The translations under genes were made by a program, and so were the position numbers. From Antiaris toxicaria (taxonomy: Eukaryota; Streptophyta; Magnoliopsida; Rosales; Moraceae), in assembly GCA_035233585.1 (NCBI GenBank), contig CP141153.1, positions 39,235,825 to 39,299,824 of the forward strand: 64,000 nucleotides of DNA. Reading direction: 5' to 3'. The first letter of the stretch is position 1; every line of letters starts with the position of its first letter. Under the pieces are notes generated by a model that was not told the origin of the DNA, searched no databases, and worked only from the letters and a program-made list of their open reading frames with translations. Of this stretch, positions 24,301 through 35,680 are shown one piece after another.

Positions 24301-24703
24301 TGATGAGTCATTAACTTACTTTTTTTACTTTACTATTCACGTTGCTTTTGACCAGAGTGAAATTTTTCCAAAATCACCCCGGTGGCTTCCTGAGGTCTCC
24401 GGTGCAGTTGGATCAATTTATACTGCTTTCGTTTGATCAAAATCAATCCCGATAGTTTTTCGTCTTTTAGTGCACTATAGGCACCGGTTAGGGTTTTTAA
24501 TGTCATTTTGCCACCGTTTCACCTATTTTGCTTCAGCAAAATTTCTCAACATCGAATTTTTATCCATACATCATTGTCAAAACATTTTTGTACATTCTAA
24601 ACAATATAAATTTGTTTATTTTACTCTTTAAATAGTAGAAGTTGTCACACATATACAATTGTACATTTTCTTCCGAGAATGCCCGAAATTCCCGGTTGTC
24701 ACA
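21374..24703 (-). repeat. G2 3' LTR
   Basis: Starts TGTTGTGGCCC and ends GTTGTCACA. 3330 bp, alignable to 30851-38982 once the 4675-bp insertion there is removed. It shares with the other gypsy LTRs the U5 splice-donor-like block (21690-21698). No genes; ORFs such as 21824-22111 are simply duplicated LTR sequence. Confidence 0.92.
21690..21698 (-). promoter_or_regulatory. Splice-donor-like motif in G2 3' LTR (copy B)
   Basis: GCAGGTAAG on the minus strand, identical to copy A at 20262-20270. Confidence 0.4.
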
Positions 24704-24720
24704 TTTGCCCCTCCTTATAA
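24704..24720 (-). promoter_or_regulatory. G2 polypurine tract
   Basis: Minus strand AAGGAGGGGCAAA directly before the 3' LTR start TGTGACAACC. Confidence 0.88.
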
Positions 24721-24722
24721 AA

Positions 24723-24738
24723 TTTTCGTCCTCGAAAA
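24723..24738 (-). other. Perfect hairpin between pol stop and PPT
   Basis: TTTTCG-AGGA-CGAAAA, a 6-bp stem with a 4-nt loop, begins at the base after the pol stop codon (24739-24741). It is identical in G3 and decayed in G1. Confidence 0.8.
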
Positions 24739-26145
24739 TTAGAATAAGTGGGGGTATAAACTCCTCATCTCTGTTTCTCGTTCCCACATAGCTTCTTCAA
24801 TGTTGTGATTTTTCCATAAAATCTTTACTAGTGGAATTGTCTTATTCCTCAGTACTTTCTCTTCATGAGCCAGTACTCGAATAGGTTGTTCTTCATATGT
24901 CAAATCCTCGTAGATCTGAATAGGTTCATGCTTCAAAACATGGGACGGATCTGGTACATATTTTTTTAGCATGAATACATGAAATACATTATGCACTGCC
25001 AACAATTCAAGAGACAACGCTAATTGGTAAGCGACCTTTCCAATGCTTTCGATGATTTCATAAGGTCTGATATATCTTGGATTCAGTTTTCTGTTCTTAC
25101 CGAAACACATAATCCCCTTCATAGGCGATACCTTAAGAAACACAAAGTCTCCTTCATTAAATTCCAAGGATCTTCACCTCTTATCCGCATAACTCCTTTG
25201 TCGACTTTGTGTAATTTTCATTTGAAGCTGAATTCTTACAACGGCATCGGAAGTTTCTCATATAAAATCCGTCTTATGCAGTTGTTTCTCTAGCAGGTCA
25301 TATCAGTGTATTGGCGATCTGTATTTCCGTCCATAAAGAGCCTCATAAGGTGCCATTCCTATGGAAGCTTGGTGACTATTATTATACGATAATTCAATTA
25401 ATGGTAACTTTTCATTCCAAATTCCCGTAAAATCCATTACACAAGCTCGAAACATGTCCTCTAATGTCTGAATGGTCCGCTCTGACTGTCCATCTGTTTG
25501 CGGATGAAATGCCGTACTGAGTCTCAATTCAGTACTCATAACTTCTTGCACACACTTCCAGAAATTCAAAGTGAATCGTGCATCTCGATCTGATACAATG
25601 GATTTTGGTACTCCATGTAATTTGACGACACGAGCTATATATAACTGAGCAAACTTTTCCAATGAAAAAGTCATCTTGACAGCTATAAACCCTGCTGTCT
25701 TGGTCAATCTATCTACAATAACCCAGATGGCATCATAACCTTCTCAGGTTTTTGGTGGTCCCACTACAAAATCCATCGTAATGTGTTCCCATTTCCATTC
25801 AGAAATCTCCAAAGGTTCCAATCTTCCTGCTGGATGTTTATGTTTGGCTTTGATTTTTTGACAGGTCATGCATCTGCTCACGAATTTCGCTATATCATTC
25901 TTCATCCCTTTCCACTAAAACTGTAACTTTAAGTCCTGATACATCTTACTAGCTCTGGGATGAACCGAATATGGTGTCTCATGGGCTTCTGACATTATCC
26001 ATCTTCTAATTTCCTTATCAGTCGTACCATTAATTCTTCCTTGATAAAGGATCATTTCATCCTTGGAAATTCCTTCTTGAGAACTTGTCATTCTTGGATC
26101 TCGTCTTTGAGCTTTCTTGATATCCTTAAACAACGATGATTCCAC
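24739..26145 (-). pseudogene. G2 integrase with chromodomain-like tail, broken
   Basis: Segments 26145-25915, 25707-25303 and 25167-24739 are in one frame, interrupted only by nonsense codons. The first has the zinc-binding region start (EAHETPYSVHPRASKMYQDL). The second has the catalytic core with VSDRDARF (second catalytic Asp intact) and TDGQSERTIQTLEDM (catalytic Glu intact). The third has SPMKGIMCFGK, HVFMLKKYVPDPSHVL and VLRNKTIPLVKILWKNHNIEEAMWE, and ends RSLYPHLF. The first catalytic Asp lies near 25770, in a stretch with stops. The tail is the group typical of Tekay/Del chromoviruses, thought to guide insertion to heterochromatin. Structurally sound but not translatable. Confidence 0.92.
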
Positions 26146-26199
26146 TTAGAGTGCAGCCAATCTTTCGGATATCAGCTCCAAGTTCAAAGAGTTTATCTC

Positions 26200-26820
26200 T
26201 TATTGTAATGGTTTCGGAAGCCTTTTTATCGGTAGCTGGTGCGATATGGTAGACTTTCTACTTAAAGCATCTGCTACACGGTTGGCCTTCCCTGGATGAT
26301 ATAGGATTTCACAATCATAATCCTTTACCAGTTCCAACCATCTTCTTTGTCGCATATTAAGCTCCTTTTGCATGAAGAAATACTTCAGGTTTTGGTGATC
26401 AGTAAAAATTTGACACTGGGCTCCATAGAGATAATGTCGCCAAATTTTAAGTGCAAACACTACTGCAACAAGTTCAAGGTCATGCGTAGGATAATTCTTT
26501 TCATGATCCTTTAATTGACGTGAAGCGCAGGTAATCACCTTGTCACCTTGCATCAGAACTGCTCCCAATCCTATTTTAGATGCATCACTGTAGATTACAA
26601 ACTTCCCCCCTTCAGTGGGAAGCATAAGGGCTGGTACGCTTGTCAGCCGTCTCTTTAACTCTTGGAAGCTTCTTTCGCATTCCATAGTCCACTCATACTT
26701 TCTTTCCTTGCGTGTAAGAGCAGTAAGAGGTGTAGCTAAACGTGCAAATCCCTCTACAAACCTCTGATAATAGCCAGCTAACCCCAAGAAACTGCGTATT
26801 TCCGTCACACTCTTGGGTGT
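26200..26820 (-). pseudogene. G2 RT thumb/connection and RNase H
   Basis: An open stretch of about 202 codons starting after TEIRSFLGLAGYYQRFVEGF (RT end), then KFVIYSDASKIGLGAVLMQ (RNase H first Asp region), YPTHDLELVAVVFALKIWRHYLYG, FTDHQNLKYF and the end of the domain with YHPGKANRVADALSRK. All RNase H landmarks are present in this part. It is in the same frame as the integrase segments but displaced from the RT palm segment, so the polyprotein is broken. Confidence 0.92.
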
Positions 26821-27588
26821 AGGCCATTGGTTATAGCATCTACCTTCATCGGATCTACAGCAATACCTTCCTTGGATACAACATGTCCGAGGAAATGTAC
26901 TCTATCCAGCCAAAACTCACATTTTGAGAATTTGGCATACAGTTGATGCTTCCTTATCGTATGCAACATGATCCTCAGATGCTCTTTGTGCTCCTCATGA
27001 GTCTTTGAGTATATAAGAATGTCATCAATGAATACAATGACAACTTATCCAAATACTCTTTAAAGATTCTGTTTATCAAGTCCATGAACACTGCTGGCGT
27101 ATTTGTTAATCTGAATGGCATCACAAGGAACTCATAATGATCATAACGACTCCTAAACGCCGTCTTAGGAATATCATTTTCTTTAATTCTCAACTGATGA
27201 TATGTTGATCGTAAGTGGATCTTGGAAAATACTGCTACACCTTTTAACAGGTCGAATAAGTCATCAATTCTAGATAACGGATACCTATTTTTGATCGTAA
27301 CCTTATTCAACTCCCGTAATCAATGTACAAACGGAACGTTCCATCCTTTTTCTTGATGAACAACATGGGTGCACCCTGCGGAGAATAACTTGGTCTAATA
27401 AATCCCTTGTCCAAAAGCTCCTTTAACTCCACTGGAGCCATGTAGTATGGTGCTTTGGAAATAGGTGCCGTTCCAGGCATCAACTCAATTTCGAATGAGA
27501 TTTCCCTCTCTGGAGGTATCCCTGGTAACTCTTCCAGAAATACGTCATGAAATTCATTAACAATAGGAACATCTTCAGGTTAAAGCTT
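26821..27588 (-). pseudogene. G2 reverse transcriptase palm, frameshifted
   Basis: The segment 27310-26975 carries NRYPLSRIDDLFDLLKG, HLRSTYHQLRI, FLVMPFRLTNTPAVFMDLINR and then leaves frame. In an adjoining frame the catalytic box FIDDILIYS follows at about 27005-27035, so a small indel lies just before the active site. FRLTN stands for the usual FGLTN. The region 27589-27310 encodes the RT entrance (FEIELMPGTAP-like) with a stop. Confidence 0.88.
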
Positions 27589-28131
27589 CTACTCCTCTGT
27601 AGTATCCATCATGTATGCTAGATATCCCATACAACCACTGGCCATCAGCTTACTTGCTTTCAGCGAACTGATCATCATCTTCTCGGGTTTTCGAGAAGCA
27701 TCTATGTATTCGAAACTCTCTTCTTCCTCGGGTTGGAATACTAGTTTTTGATTTTGGCAGTCGATCGTAGCTTGATATTTCCCTAGGAAATCCATGCCTA
27801 GAATCACATCGTAATCCATGATTTTCATTATGATCAACTCTGCATATAGCTCCCTATTTGCCACATATACTGGTACATAAGGTAGCCAGTAATTGGACAA
27901 CAATACTTCCCCAGAGGGTAAAGCTGTCTTAAATATTTTTCCCATATAGTCCTTAGGATGTCCTATCTTGTCAACAAATTCATAGGAAACAAAAGAATAT
28001 GTAGCACCAGAATCGAATAGTACAGAGGCTACATGACTAGCGACAGAAAGCTGACCTGTTACCATATTTGATGTTCCTGCCTCTACATCCTCCTTAGTGT
28101 AGGCCAGTACACGAGCATTAACACGTGGCAC
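27589..28131 (-). pseudogene. G2 aspartic protease (intact domain)
   Basis: An uninterrupted 180-codon segment beginning in the Gag-protease linker. VLFDSGATYSFVS holds the active-site triad (DSG). MDYDVILGMDFLGKY is the conserved C-terminal strand, and QNQKLVFQPEEEE leads into RT. This domain looks undamaged, but it belongs to a polyprotein that is broken on both sides, hence the pseudogene call. Retropepsin cleaves Gag-Pol. Confidence 0.9.
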
Positions 28132-28149
28132 ACGCTCTTGGTGTTGTGG

Positions 28150-29416
28150 CCTTACTGGAGACTCTTCAATCTTGGCCTGAAGGGAATGAGCTTATGGGCG
28201 TGTCTGGTACAGTTGGGAAGTGCCTTGTACAACCTGCCTGTTGCTTGGACATTTCCTGGCATAATGACCTTCCTTTCCACATTCATAACAAACAAGTAGC
28301 CTAAATCTGCATTGCCCAGAATAAATCTTCCAGCATGTAGGACAATTTGGTACATTAGATTTCACATTACCAGCTGTTCTTCGCTGCTGGTTTCGATTAT
28401 TTACCTGGTGATTTCCAGTAAAATTGCATTTCCTATTGTTTTGCTAGGATCCTTGATTATTTCCCTAACATGGTTTATCATTCTGATTAGGCTTGCTAGA
28501 TTGACCAGCTTGTGTAGACTTAGCCAAAGCCCTCTCCTTCTTCTTGGCCTCCCAGTACTTTTCTCTTTCCTCCTTCTGTCGGGCTACATGAAACTCAGCT
28601 CTCGTGGCATGACTAACACAATCTGCCACAGAAGTAGGTGTATATGTCCACTATCTACAAATGCCACAATTTCTAGCCTAAACATCCCGATCATCTTCTG
28701 TATTTTCTCCCTCTCAGTAAGGACTACATAGGGACATAAGCGGGATAACTGATCAAACTTTCGGCAAACTTCACTCACCGACATATTTCCTTGCTTCAAT
28801 TCTGAGAACTCTTTTTGTTGTAGTCTCATAGATGCAAGATCATAGTATTTCTAGTTAAATTCTTCCATAAATTCTATCCAACTCATGGCAAACACATTTC
28901 TTCTCAGTCACACAGTGTCCCACAAAAAACGAGCATCTTTCCTCAACACAAAAGACGCACATGCGACCTTCTCCTGGCCAGTTAAATTTATGAATTCCAA
29001 AATCAATTATAATGATGACAACCAGTCTTCAGCCTCTAGAGGATTAGTAGAACCTTCAAATTCTGGCAGCCTTATATGCCTGAATCTTTCATAGAGGGGT
29101 TCCAGATTTACTACCGGTGGCGGTTCAGGAACTCTCCCGTGGACAACAGCTGGAGGAATAACCGGATCTACCTCAGCTTCCTGTTCTACTTAGGTGCCTT
29201 CAGAACCTTGCCTCTGTTCTAAATCCTCTACTCGTTGTCTTAGATCAGCATTTTCTTGCATCTGAGCTTCTAGTAAAGCTTGTAACTGCTCTACTCTTTC
29301 CATAAGATTAGGACGTTGTTCTCGTCTCTCTGGTTGATTTCGTAAATCCACCTTCTTGCCTAATATCCTATTATGGCACAACAATTCACCGTTAGCTCTT
29401 CCATGAACACATTCGT
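28150..29416 (-). pseudogene. G2 gag (ordinary, gag2), frameshifted
   Basis: Capsid/nucleocapsid precursor. The segment from 29384 carries a predicted coiled coil (MERVEQLQALLEAQMQ, then ADLRQRVEDLEQRQ), followed after a nonsense codon by LYERFRHIRLPEFEGSTNP, the start of the Retrotrans_gag core. The segment 28829-28584 carries the core's C-terminal part (LKQGNMSVSEVCRKFDQLSRLCPY). Up to here one frame is used. The zinc knuckle CYECGKEGHYARKC (about 28250-28290) lies in the protease frame, so there is a frameshift between 28584 and 28350. A second, atypical Cys-rich stretch precedes it. The exact start codon is uncertain. Confidence 0.85.
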
Positions 29417-29647
29417 AAAATCATATAAATTCACAAAATTCAGGGTAATGTAAAGCCACATCATCGTAACACATCATCGTATAGCATATAATCATTTTGA
29501 TATTTCATTCATAGCAAAACGTTTATATATCATACATAACCATCACCAGTCATATATACATCGGCCATTATATACATCTTGGCCACAAGTCTATACAAGA
29601 CAGCTTACATCAAAAAGCTACATATATACATGTGTACAATTTTCCTA
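29417..29647 (-). other. G2 spacer between ORF-A and gag
   Basis: An AT-rich stretch of about 230 bp without an ORF, equivalent to 12136-12611 in G1. No strong splice acceptor is seen here. Confidence 0.6.
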
Positions 29648-30715
29648 TCACACATCTCCCTGATCTGAGACTAGAGCAAACTCTTCAGGATCCTCTTCGT
29701 CGTCTTCAGAGCCACCATCATTTCTAGGCGATGCTCCTTGACCAGCATTATCCCCATTTCGTGGTCTAGAAGGACCAGCCTCATGGTCATTCATCATTTG
29801 TCTCGGTCCACAGATACATGCCAACATCACATCCTGAAACTCTGCCTCACGTCGGCTTTGTGACAGGTGTTCCACTATCAATTCCTTCTCAATCTTCATC
29901 ACTGCGACTATAAATTCACGAAGCGTGAAAGGATACAACTGACTCACCCTCTGCCTCAACTCCATAGGTAGTCCCTTCCAGAAGAGACCACAACAATCCT
30001 CCTCTGTAAGGTTAGGCAACAGGCATCTCCTCCTGATATACTCCTCAAAACGTGTGGCATAGGTTATCACCGTCTTGTCGGGTAACATCAAAATCCTCTC
30101 AGTCTGAAGAATATAATCCCTGACCTCATCAAATCTAGGATACACAGGTGGAATTACCTCTCGACTCTCAGAAGGTGCTGGAATAGGTGTCGGATCCTTA
30201 GGTGAAAACTGCTCAACCATCCGCTGTCGAAACTCAGCCCAACTGAATCCCAACAGAATCTCTTGATCACAATAATTCCAGTATAATCGAGCATCTCCCT
30301 AAAACATACTTATTGCCAACTGGATCCACATCTCTTGATCAATATCACACATTACCATAGTCCTCTCTATTGCATGGAGCCAATTCTTTGTCTCCATTGA
30401 CTGTCGTCCACCATCAAACATAGGGGGATTACTAGCCCTAAATGTCTGTACCGCTCGAGCCGAAACTCTCACACCAATATGTTAGTGTCCACCAACAACT
30501 GGAATGTCTACCACTACAGGTGGATAAAGTACCAGTCGAGGATGTACTACATCTACAGGGGCTAGTGCTGCTGCTGGTACTGTAGGTCTCTCTGGCACCG
30601 GGGGTCTAAGTGCCAGACGTTGGGAAATAGACGGCCTCACAATAGGTCTCGTCCATACCTGCAACAATCCTCTTGGTCGTGGTAGCGGTGGTCTCGCGTG
30701 AGGAGGTCTAGTCAT
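29648..30715 (-). pseudogene. G2 ORF-A: extra gag-like ORF with acidic tail
   Basis: A single frame of 356 codons upstream of the ordinary gag. It starts with an Arg/Pro-rich arm (MTRPPHARPPLPRPRG) and runs through a Retrotrans_gag-like domain: PPMFDGG, then ETKNWLHAIERTM (about residues 95-120), WAEFRQRMVEQFSP (about 158-171), YATRFEEYIRRR, and LFWKGLPMELRQRV (about 220). It ends in an acidic tail (EDDEEDPEEF, then SDQGDV). There is no zinc knuckle. Only two in-frame stops interrupt it (30482-30484 TAA and 30299-30301 TAG), so the frame was kept until recently. G1 has the counterpart at 12612-13610. It is a second Gag-type protein in the same element; role unknown. Confidence 0.85.
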
Positions 30716-30836
30716 CTTGCTACCTATAAGATAATTATTTTCATATAAGAAAATAAATGACTAAGCTTAAGTAAACTACTTACTTTGATTGCGGTGCAGG
30801 ATGCACGAACTGTCAAATCAGGATATGGTCAACACT

Positions 30837-30848
30837 GCTCTGATACCA
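30837..30848 (-). promoter_or_regulatory. G2 primer binding site (tRNA-iMet)
   Basis: The minus strand reads TGGTATCAGAGC, a full 12-base match to the initiator tRNA complement, two bases from the LTR end. Confidence 0.95.
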
Positions 30849-31225
30849 ACTGTGGCGGCCCACCCTTCGTAGAGATCATACAACACTATTACAGTTAAGC
30901 TTCATAGCTAACTGTGATAGATTGTACTCTCATAGGTCGCCGGCTAATCTATCTCTCTTTAAAACATGGCATTTTTTGGGGTTTTTTTTTTAAACATAAC
31001 ACAAAACATTATCCACTAATCACTTTGTTTACAAGTACAAAATAATTTACATAATACAGTACTTTCACAAAATACATATTATTACAAAAGAAATGTTTCT
31101 TTTTCCTCTCTTTGTTAACGCTCAGTAGAAAAACTCTGGCAGAACCACATCCCTTGGCTTCCCATCCCATTTGACACTCGCTATCCCGTCCGCCATCTGA
31201 CCATACAAAACTAGTGAGCTGGTTG

Positions 31226-31234
31226 CTTACCTGC
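31226..31234 (-). promoter_or_regulatory. Splice-donor-like motif in G2 5' LTR U5
   Basis: GCAGGTAAG in element orientation, about 375 bp before the LTR end and therefore in the mRNA leader. It matches the plant 5' splice-site consensus (AG|GTAAG). Confidence 0.5.
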
Positions 31235-31357
31235 AATATGAACAAAAATGGTGAGCTACAGGCCCAGCAAGTTCAAACATGCAAGAAACAGAATTTATAT
31301 GAATAGTACTATTTAGCATGAATAGTAACGTTGACCACAACACAGTATATCAGCAAT

Positions 31358-31362
31358 ACATC
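31358..31362. repeat. Target site duplication of solo LTR (ACATC), left
   Basis: Identical to 36033-36037. Removing the insert and one copy restores continuity with the G2 3' LTR. Confidence 0.95.
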
Positions 31363-31797
31363 TGTAACAACCAGGAAAATTCATATTTCTTGGAAAATAA
31401 ATACACAATGAATTTAAGCGTTAAAATGTGAAATTAAGTGATTTAATATTGTTTAGAACTAAATAAAATGTTCTAATAATGTTAAATGATGAAAAATGAT
31501 TGATAATGATATCATGTGTGTACACGTGTGTGCCACTCATCGTATCAAGAAGTAGGTCAAGATGATATTATCTTGACATAAAACTGATAAATTTGGGTTC
31601 AGTACTCTCAAATTAGTTAGGATAGCCTATCAGCACGCTTAAATTTGATAATTGAGAACAAGGGTAATTTTTGACCGAGAATTCGCAGTATTGGAAACTG
31701 GTCGAAACGACCTCAGATGAAAATAAAACTGATATACTTGGATTCAGGATGCCCAAATTAGTCAGGAAAGCCTATGTTGAAATTTTGGGCAAAAAAG

Positions 31798-31806
31798 TAT
31801 ATAAAG
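31798..31806 (+). promoter_or_regulatory. TATA box of solo LTR
   Basis: TATATAAAG about 435 bp into the LTR, followed by a CT-rich run (31845-31875) and a sharp rise in GC content. This is the layout expected of a core promoter and 5' untranslated region. Confidence 0.6.
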
Positions 31807-34800
31807 AGCGAAAAAAATGAAATGTCCTTATTTGTCCACATGCTCTCTCTCTCCTCACTTCTCTTTCTCTCTCTACCCGCACGTGTACAGTAACCAACTT
31901 TCACGTACGGTCTCCGTTCACGACACCGCCGGCACCGTTGGAAAGCTCTCGCCGAGCTGAGTTCAATGGTGGGTCGATGCGACGGAACGGCCGTCGCACG
32001 CTGCCGTACACGTCGCCCGAAGCTCGCCGGAGCTGAGAATTTCGATCGCAGATATCTTTACCGTCCGGCCACCATTTGCCACGAAACTGGTCCCAAAATG
32101 TTTGTGGTGAAGAGTACTACAAAACCCATGTGGTGGATCACCTCAACACCGGCGGAATCGCGCCGCCCGAGCTTCAAAAAATCCAGTAAAACACCGCCGT
32201 GGAGCCACCGTCGAAACCGTTGATTCCGGCCAAGTTGAAGCACGCTGTTGGTGCAGAAATGACCGCAGGGTTGAGGGGAGCAAAAGCCCTCAACCAATTT
32301 CGGGGAAAAAGTCCGGCACGGTGGAGTTCCACCATCGCCGCCGTCTCCGTGACTTTCGAGGAGTTTTTCCGGCGATAGAGGTGTCGAATGGTGAAATTGA
32401 GACCACCAATGGATTCCTCTCATCGAGATCTTCAAGATGGACTACTCATTTGCCACCGTCACTGCCATCAACTGCCGGTCAATGGTGAGTCAACACGGTC
32501 AACGGCCAGTCAATGCCGGTCGATGGCAACCGTCGATCAAATTTTGAAGCTTGGCCCGTTGGCCTATTTTCGACGTTCCGGACGCATTCGCGGAGTCAAA
32601 ATTGCAAGACGGTACCTCAGATATGAAGAATGAAGAATTAGGGTTTATGCCGTCGAGATCGGACTGCAATTCGGTATAAATCCCGACCCCTTTACGTTTC
32701 GCAATTTAATTGTTTGGGACTATTGTATGATTTTATAATTATTGGTATGAAAATTTTGGAAAAGAATGTATGTAAAAGGAAGAAAATGGCTGTAATGGAT
32801 AAGAAGAAAATGGCTGTAATGGATAAAAAGAAAAATATGTGATAATGTAATGATTTTACGTAAACAGTATGAGTTTTACGTAAAATCTAGGCCTCTGGTA
32901 TAGTACATGATAGAATTAGATCAGGATAGATGGTTTTCAGGCATTTCCTAAACGCTGGAACCTCAAAAATTAAGGGGAAACTCTGCCGAAATTTCTAAAA
33001 ACGGCCTTATGGGTAATATGGGAAATGATGGGTAAAATATGATCGGGAAGGTAACCCGAGCGCCCTTGAGGAATTAGAGCATGGAAAAAGGAAGGGGCAA
33101 GTTATAATTAGTAAACCGACCCTTCGAAACCCTAGAACGCAAGAAAAACATGAAACCGACTCTTAGGTCGGAATAGTACTTCTCGAGGGCCGGGAATGTG
33201 AAAATTGGTAAAATGATAAGAATTGATCCAGAAAAGGTCCGATAAGATTTAAAAAGTTAATCAGATGATTTTGGGTTTAGAAAATCCAGCCTAAGCATAA
33301 AAATGAAAATGTTATGATTAAACGACCCATCAGGGGCAAAATGGTCACTTTGCCCAAAGATTCTCAAAATTATGAGAAAAGAGCCCCAATAACCCCGGAG
33401 TAGGTTAATGAAGTTTGTAAAAGCCAAAATTGAGGTTTAAGTTATGAAAAATCACTCAAGGGCAAAATTGTAATTTTGTCAAAAGCTAGGGGTAAAATCG
33501 TAATTTTTAAAAAGTTGGAGAAAATTCAAAAATGGCCATTAAGGTTTAAAAAAGCTGTCCTAAGGCCATAATTAAGGGTTATAAGATCAGAATCAATCTT
33601 TTTAATAAAATAAAAGCTATAAATGAAAATGTGATTAACGGACAAAATTTGTCTGTAGGAACCCGATCCAAACGCGACAAAGGACATCTATGGATTCCAA
33701 GAAGAGAATAAGCATGCTATGAGTAAGTTCAGACATTTACCCATCTGCAACTATGAATAAGCTTATCGTGTTTATATGTTTTGTATGCAAATGTCATGAT
33801 GTGATTTGTGATGATACTATAGTAACATTATAGCAATACTATGATGATGTTAAAAGATATGTTTTGATGAATAATTTAAAATATATATATGTATATATAT
33901 GTATATATTGAATTACGAAGGAAAGGTATTATAAAAGCTTTATGAGAGTAACGATGTGATAAAGAGGGATAGAAAAATGGAAAGAGTAAGAATGAGAATG
34001 TTACGATAGAATGCATAAGGAAGAGACGAGATATGAAAGGAAAGAATAGATGTTTATGAAAAGTTTTATGGAAGTTAAGTTATGATTGATAGAGCAACGA
34101 TGATCGGTGATGAAAGGAATTAAGAAAAGGTATGTTTTATGATAACGAAAGGATAGGTGTTTTATGAAAAATGATATAAAAGCAAAGAGTTAGACAAGAA
34201 AGAGAAACAATGATAGTTTATGATGAAAGGTATGATGAAAGGATTAGAACATAACGGTAAGATATGATTGATGGAATAGAACGATAGGCTATGATCGATA
34301 GGAGTATGATGATAAGATACGGTAGATAGGAGGATACAAATAATAAACGGAGAATAATTGTCTGCACTTAATTAAACGTGTTTTGTTTGTTATGATGTGA
34401 TCTGATGATATATAAGTAATATGTGCTATATATGCTACGCTAAAGTGTGATTAACATAATTCACACAAATAAAATAAAGAATAAAGAAAAGAAAAACAAC
34501 GAAAGAACAAATATCCCATGAAATGTTTTATGAAAAATGAGAAAGGAAAGATAATGAATGTCATGAAAAAGATGTACAACGAAAAATCAATATAAGAAAA
34601 ATAAAAGCCTACAAGATAATAAGACTGAAAACTTAAGTTGTTGGCATACCGGTCTCCCTACAAGGTCGAGACTTCCGGTCTATATCCTCCACGTTGATGT
34701 GGTGCTACCCCGAAGGTGTGGTAGATTATAGGTTGGACCAACCCCGAAGGTGAGGTTTTATGTGACTGTGAGGTAGGTTGGTGGGTAGCTCCCCTTCCTC

Positions 34801-34854
34801 CCATTGTCCGCGCGCAAATAGGTACGTCCAACAACGGGCCCACCAAAGGAAAGT

Positions 34855-35130
34855 GGAAAGAAAACAAACGAAAGGAGAGTGAAAAGAAAAGAAAGGAAAA
34901 GAAAAGGAAAGAAAAGAAAGGAAAAGAAAAGAAAAGAAAAGAAAGGAAAGGAGAGTGCATGAAAAGAAAAGAAAAGAAAAGAAAAAATAAGAGAGTGCGT
35001 GAAAAGAAAAAAAAAAGGGAAAGGAGAGTGAGTGAAAAGAAAAGAAAGAAAAGGAGAGTGTGTGAAAAGAAAAGAAAGGAAAGGAGAATGAAAAGAAAAG
35101 AAAAGAAATGATACGAAAAGAAAAGAAAAG
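34855..35130 (+). repeat. Purine (GAAAAG)n tract
   Basis: About 275 bp almost wholly A/G on the plus strand, built of GAAAAG and GAAAG units with a recurring GGAGAGTG-type spacer. The three long minus-strand ORFs over it (rich in Phe/Ser/Leu) are products of this composition. Confidence 0.92.
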
Positions 35131-35671
35131 TAAAGAACAACATAAAAAGAAACAAACGATATGGAAGAATAACACAATGAAATCGATGAAAAATAAATAA
35201 ATAATAAAACGAAGTTAAAAGAACATAATAGAATTAATATATGTGATGTGATGTATTTGATGTTATATGTATGGAATGACACGTTTTCACGTGATGTTAT
35301 GCTAGTGCATATGTTACTAGCTTTTAAGATATGAAAGGTTAAGAGATGATGATAAAACGATAAAAAAATTATAAAGGTTTAGAACAGAAAGTTAAGAAAT
35401 AATAGGAATGAAAAGTAAAGAAATGAAGAGATTAGATTAGAATGATAAGAGATGATCGATAGAATGATAAGAACGATGAACGAAGAGATAAATGAGCATG
35501 AAGAGGCTAACATAATATGTTATGTTTCGAGGATATGTATAGACGATGTGTATGATGTGTATATATGTGATGTCATATATTCTAGTAATAATATATATTA
35601 CTAGTAATTATAAGTTAATGAATGTATGTTTGAACTTACTGAGCATCTAGCTCATTAGTTGTTCATATGTT

Positions 35672-35680
35672 GCAGGTAAG
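35672..35680 (+). promoter_or_regulatory. Splice-donor-like motif in solo LTR U5
   Basis: GCAGGTAAG about 350 bp before the LTR end, after the shared CTTACTGAGC block at 35635. Confidence 0.45.

Noticed and set aside
31966..32633. ORFs in the GC-rich part of the solo LTR as a captured host gene
   Set aside because: No recognisable domain, split ORFs on both strands; more likely untranslated LTR sequence. Left as a question in the findings.
34658..35282. Three overlapping minus-strand ORFs of 149-174 codons rich in Phe, Ser and Leu
   Set aside because: They are translations of the (GAAAAG)n purine tract in all three frames; no start context or domain, and the length comes from the absence of stops in the repeat.
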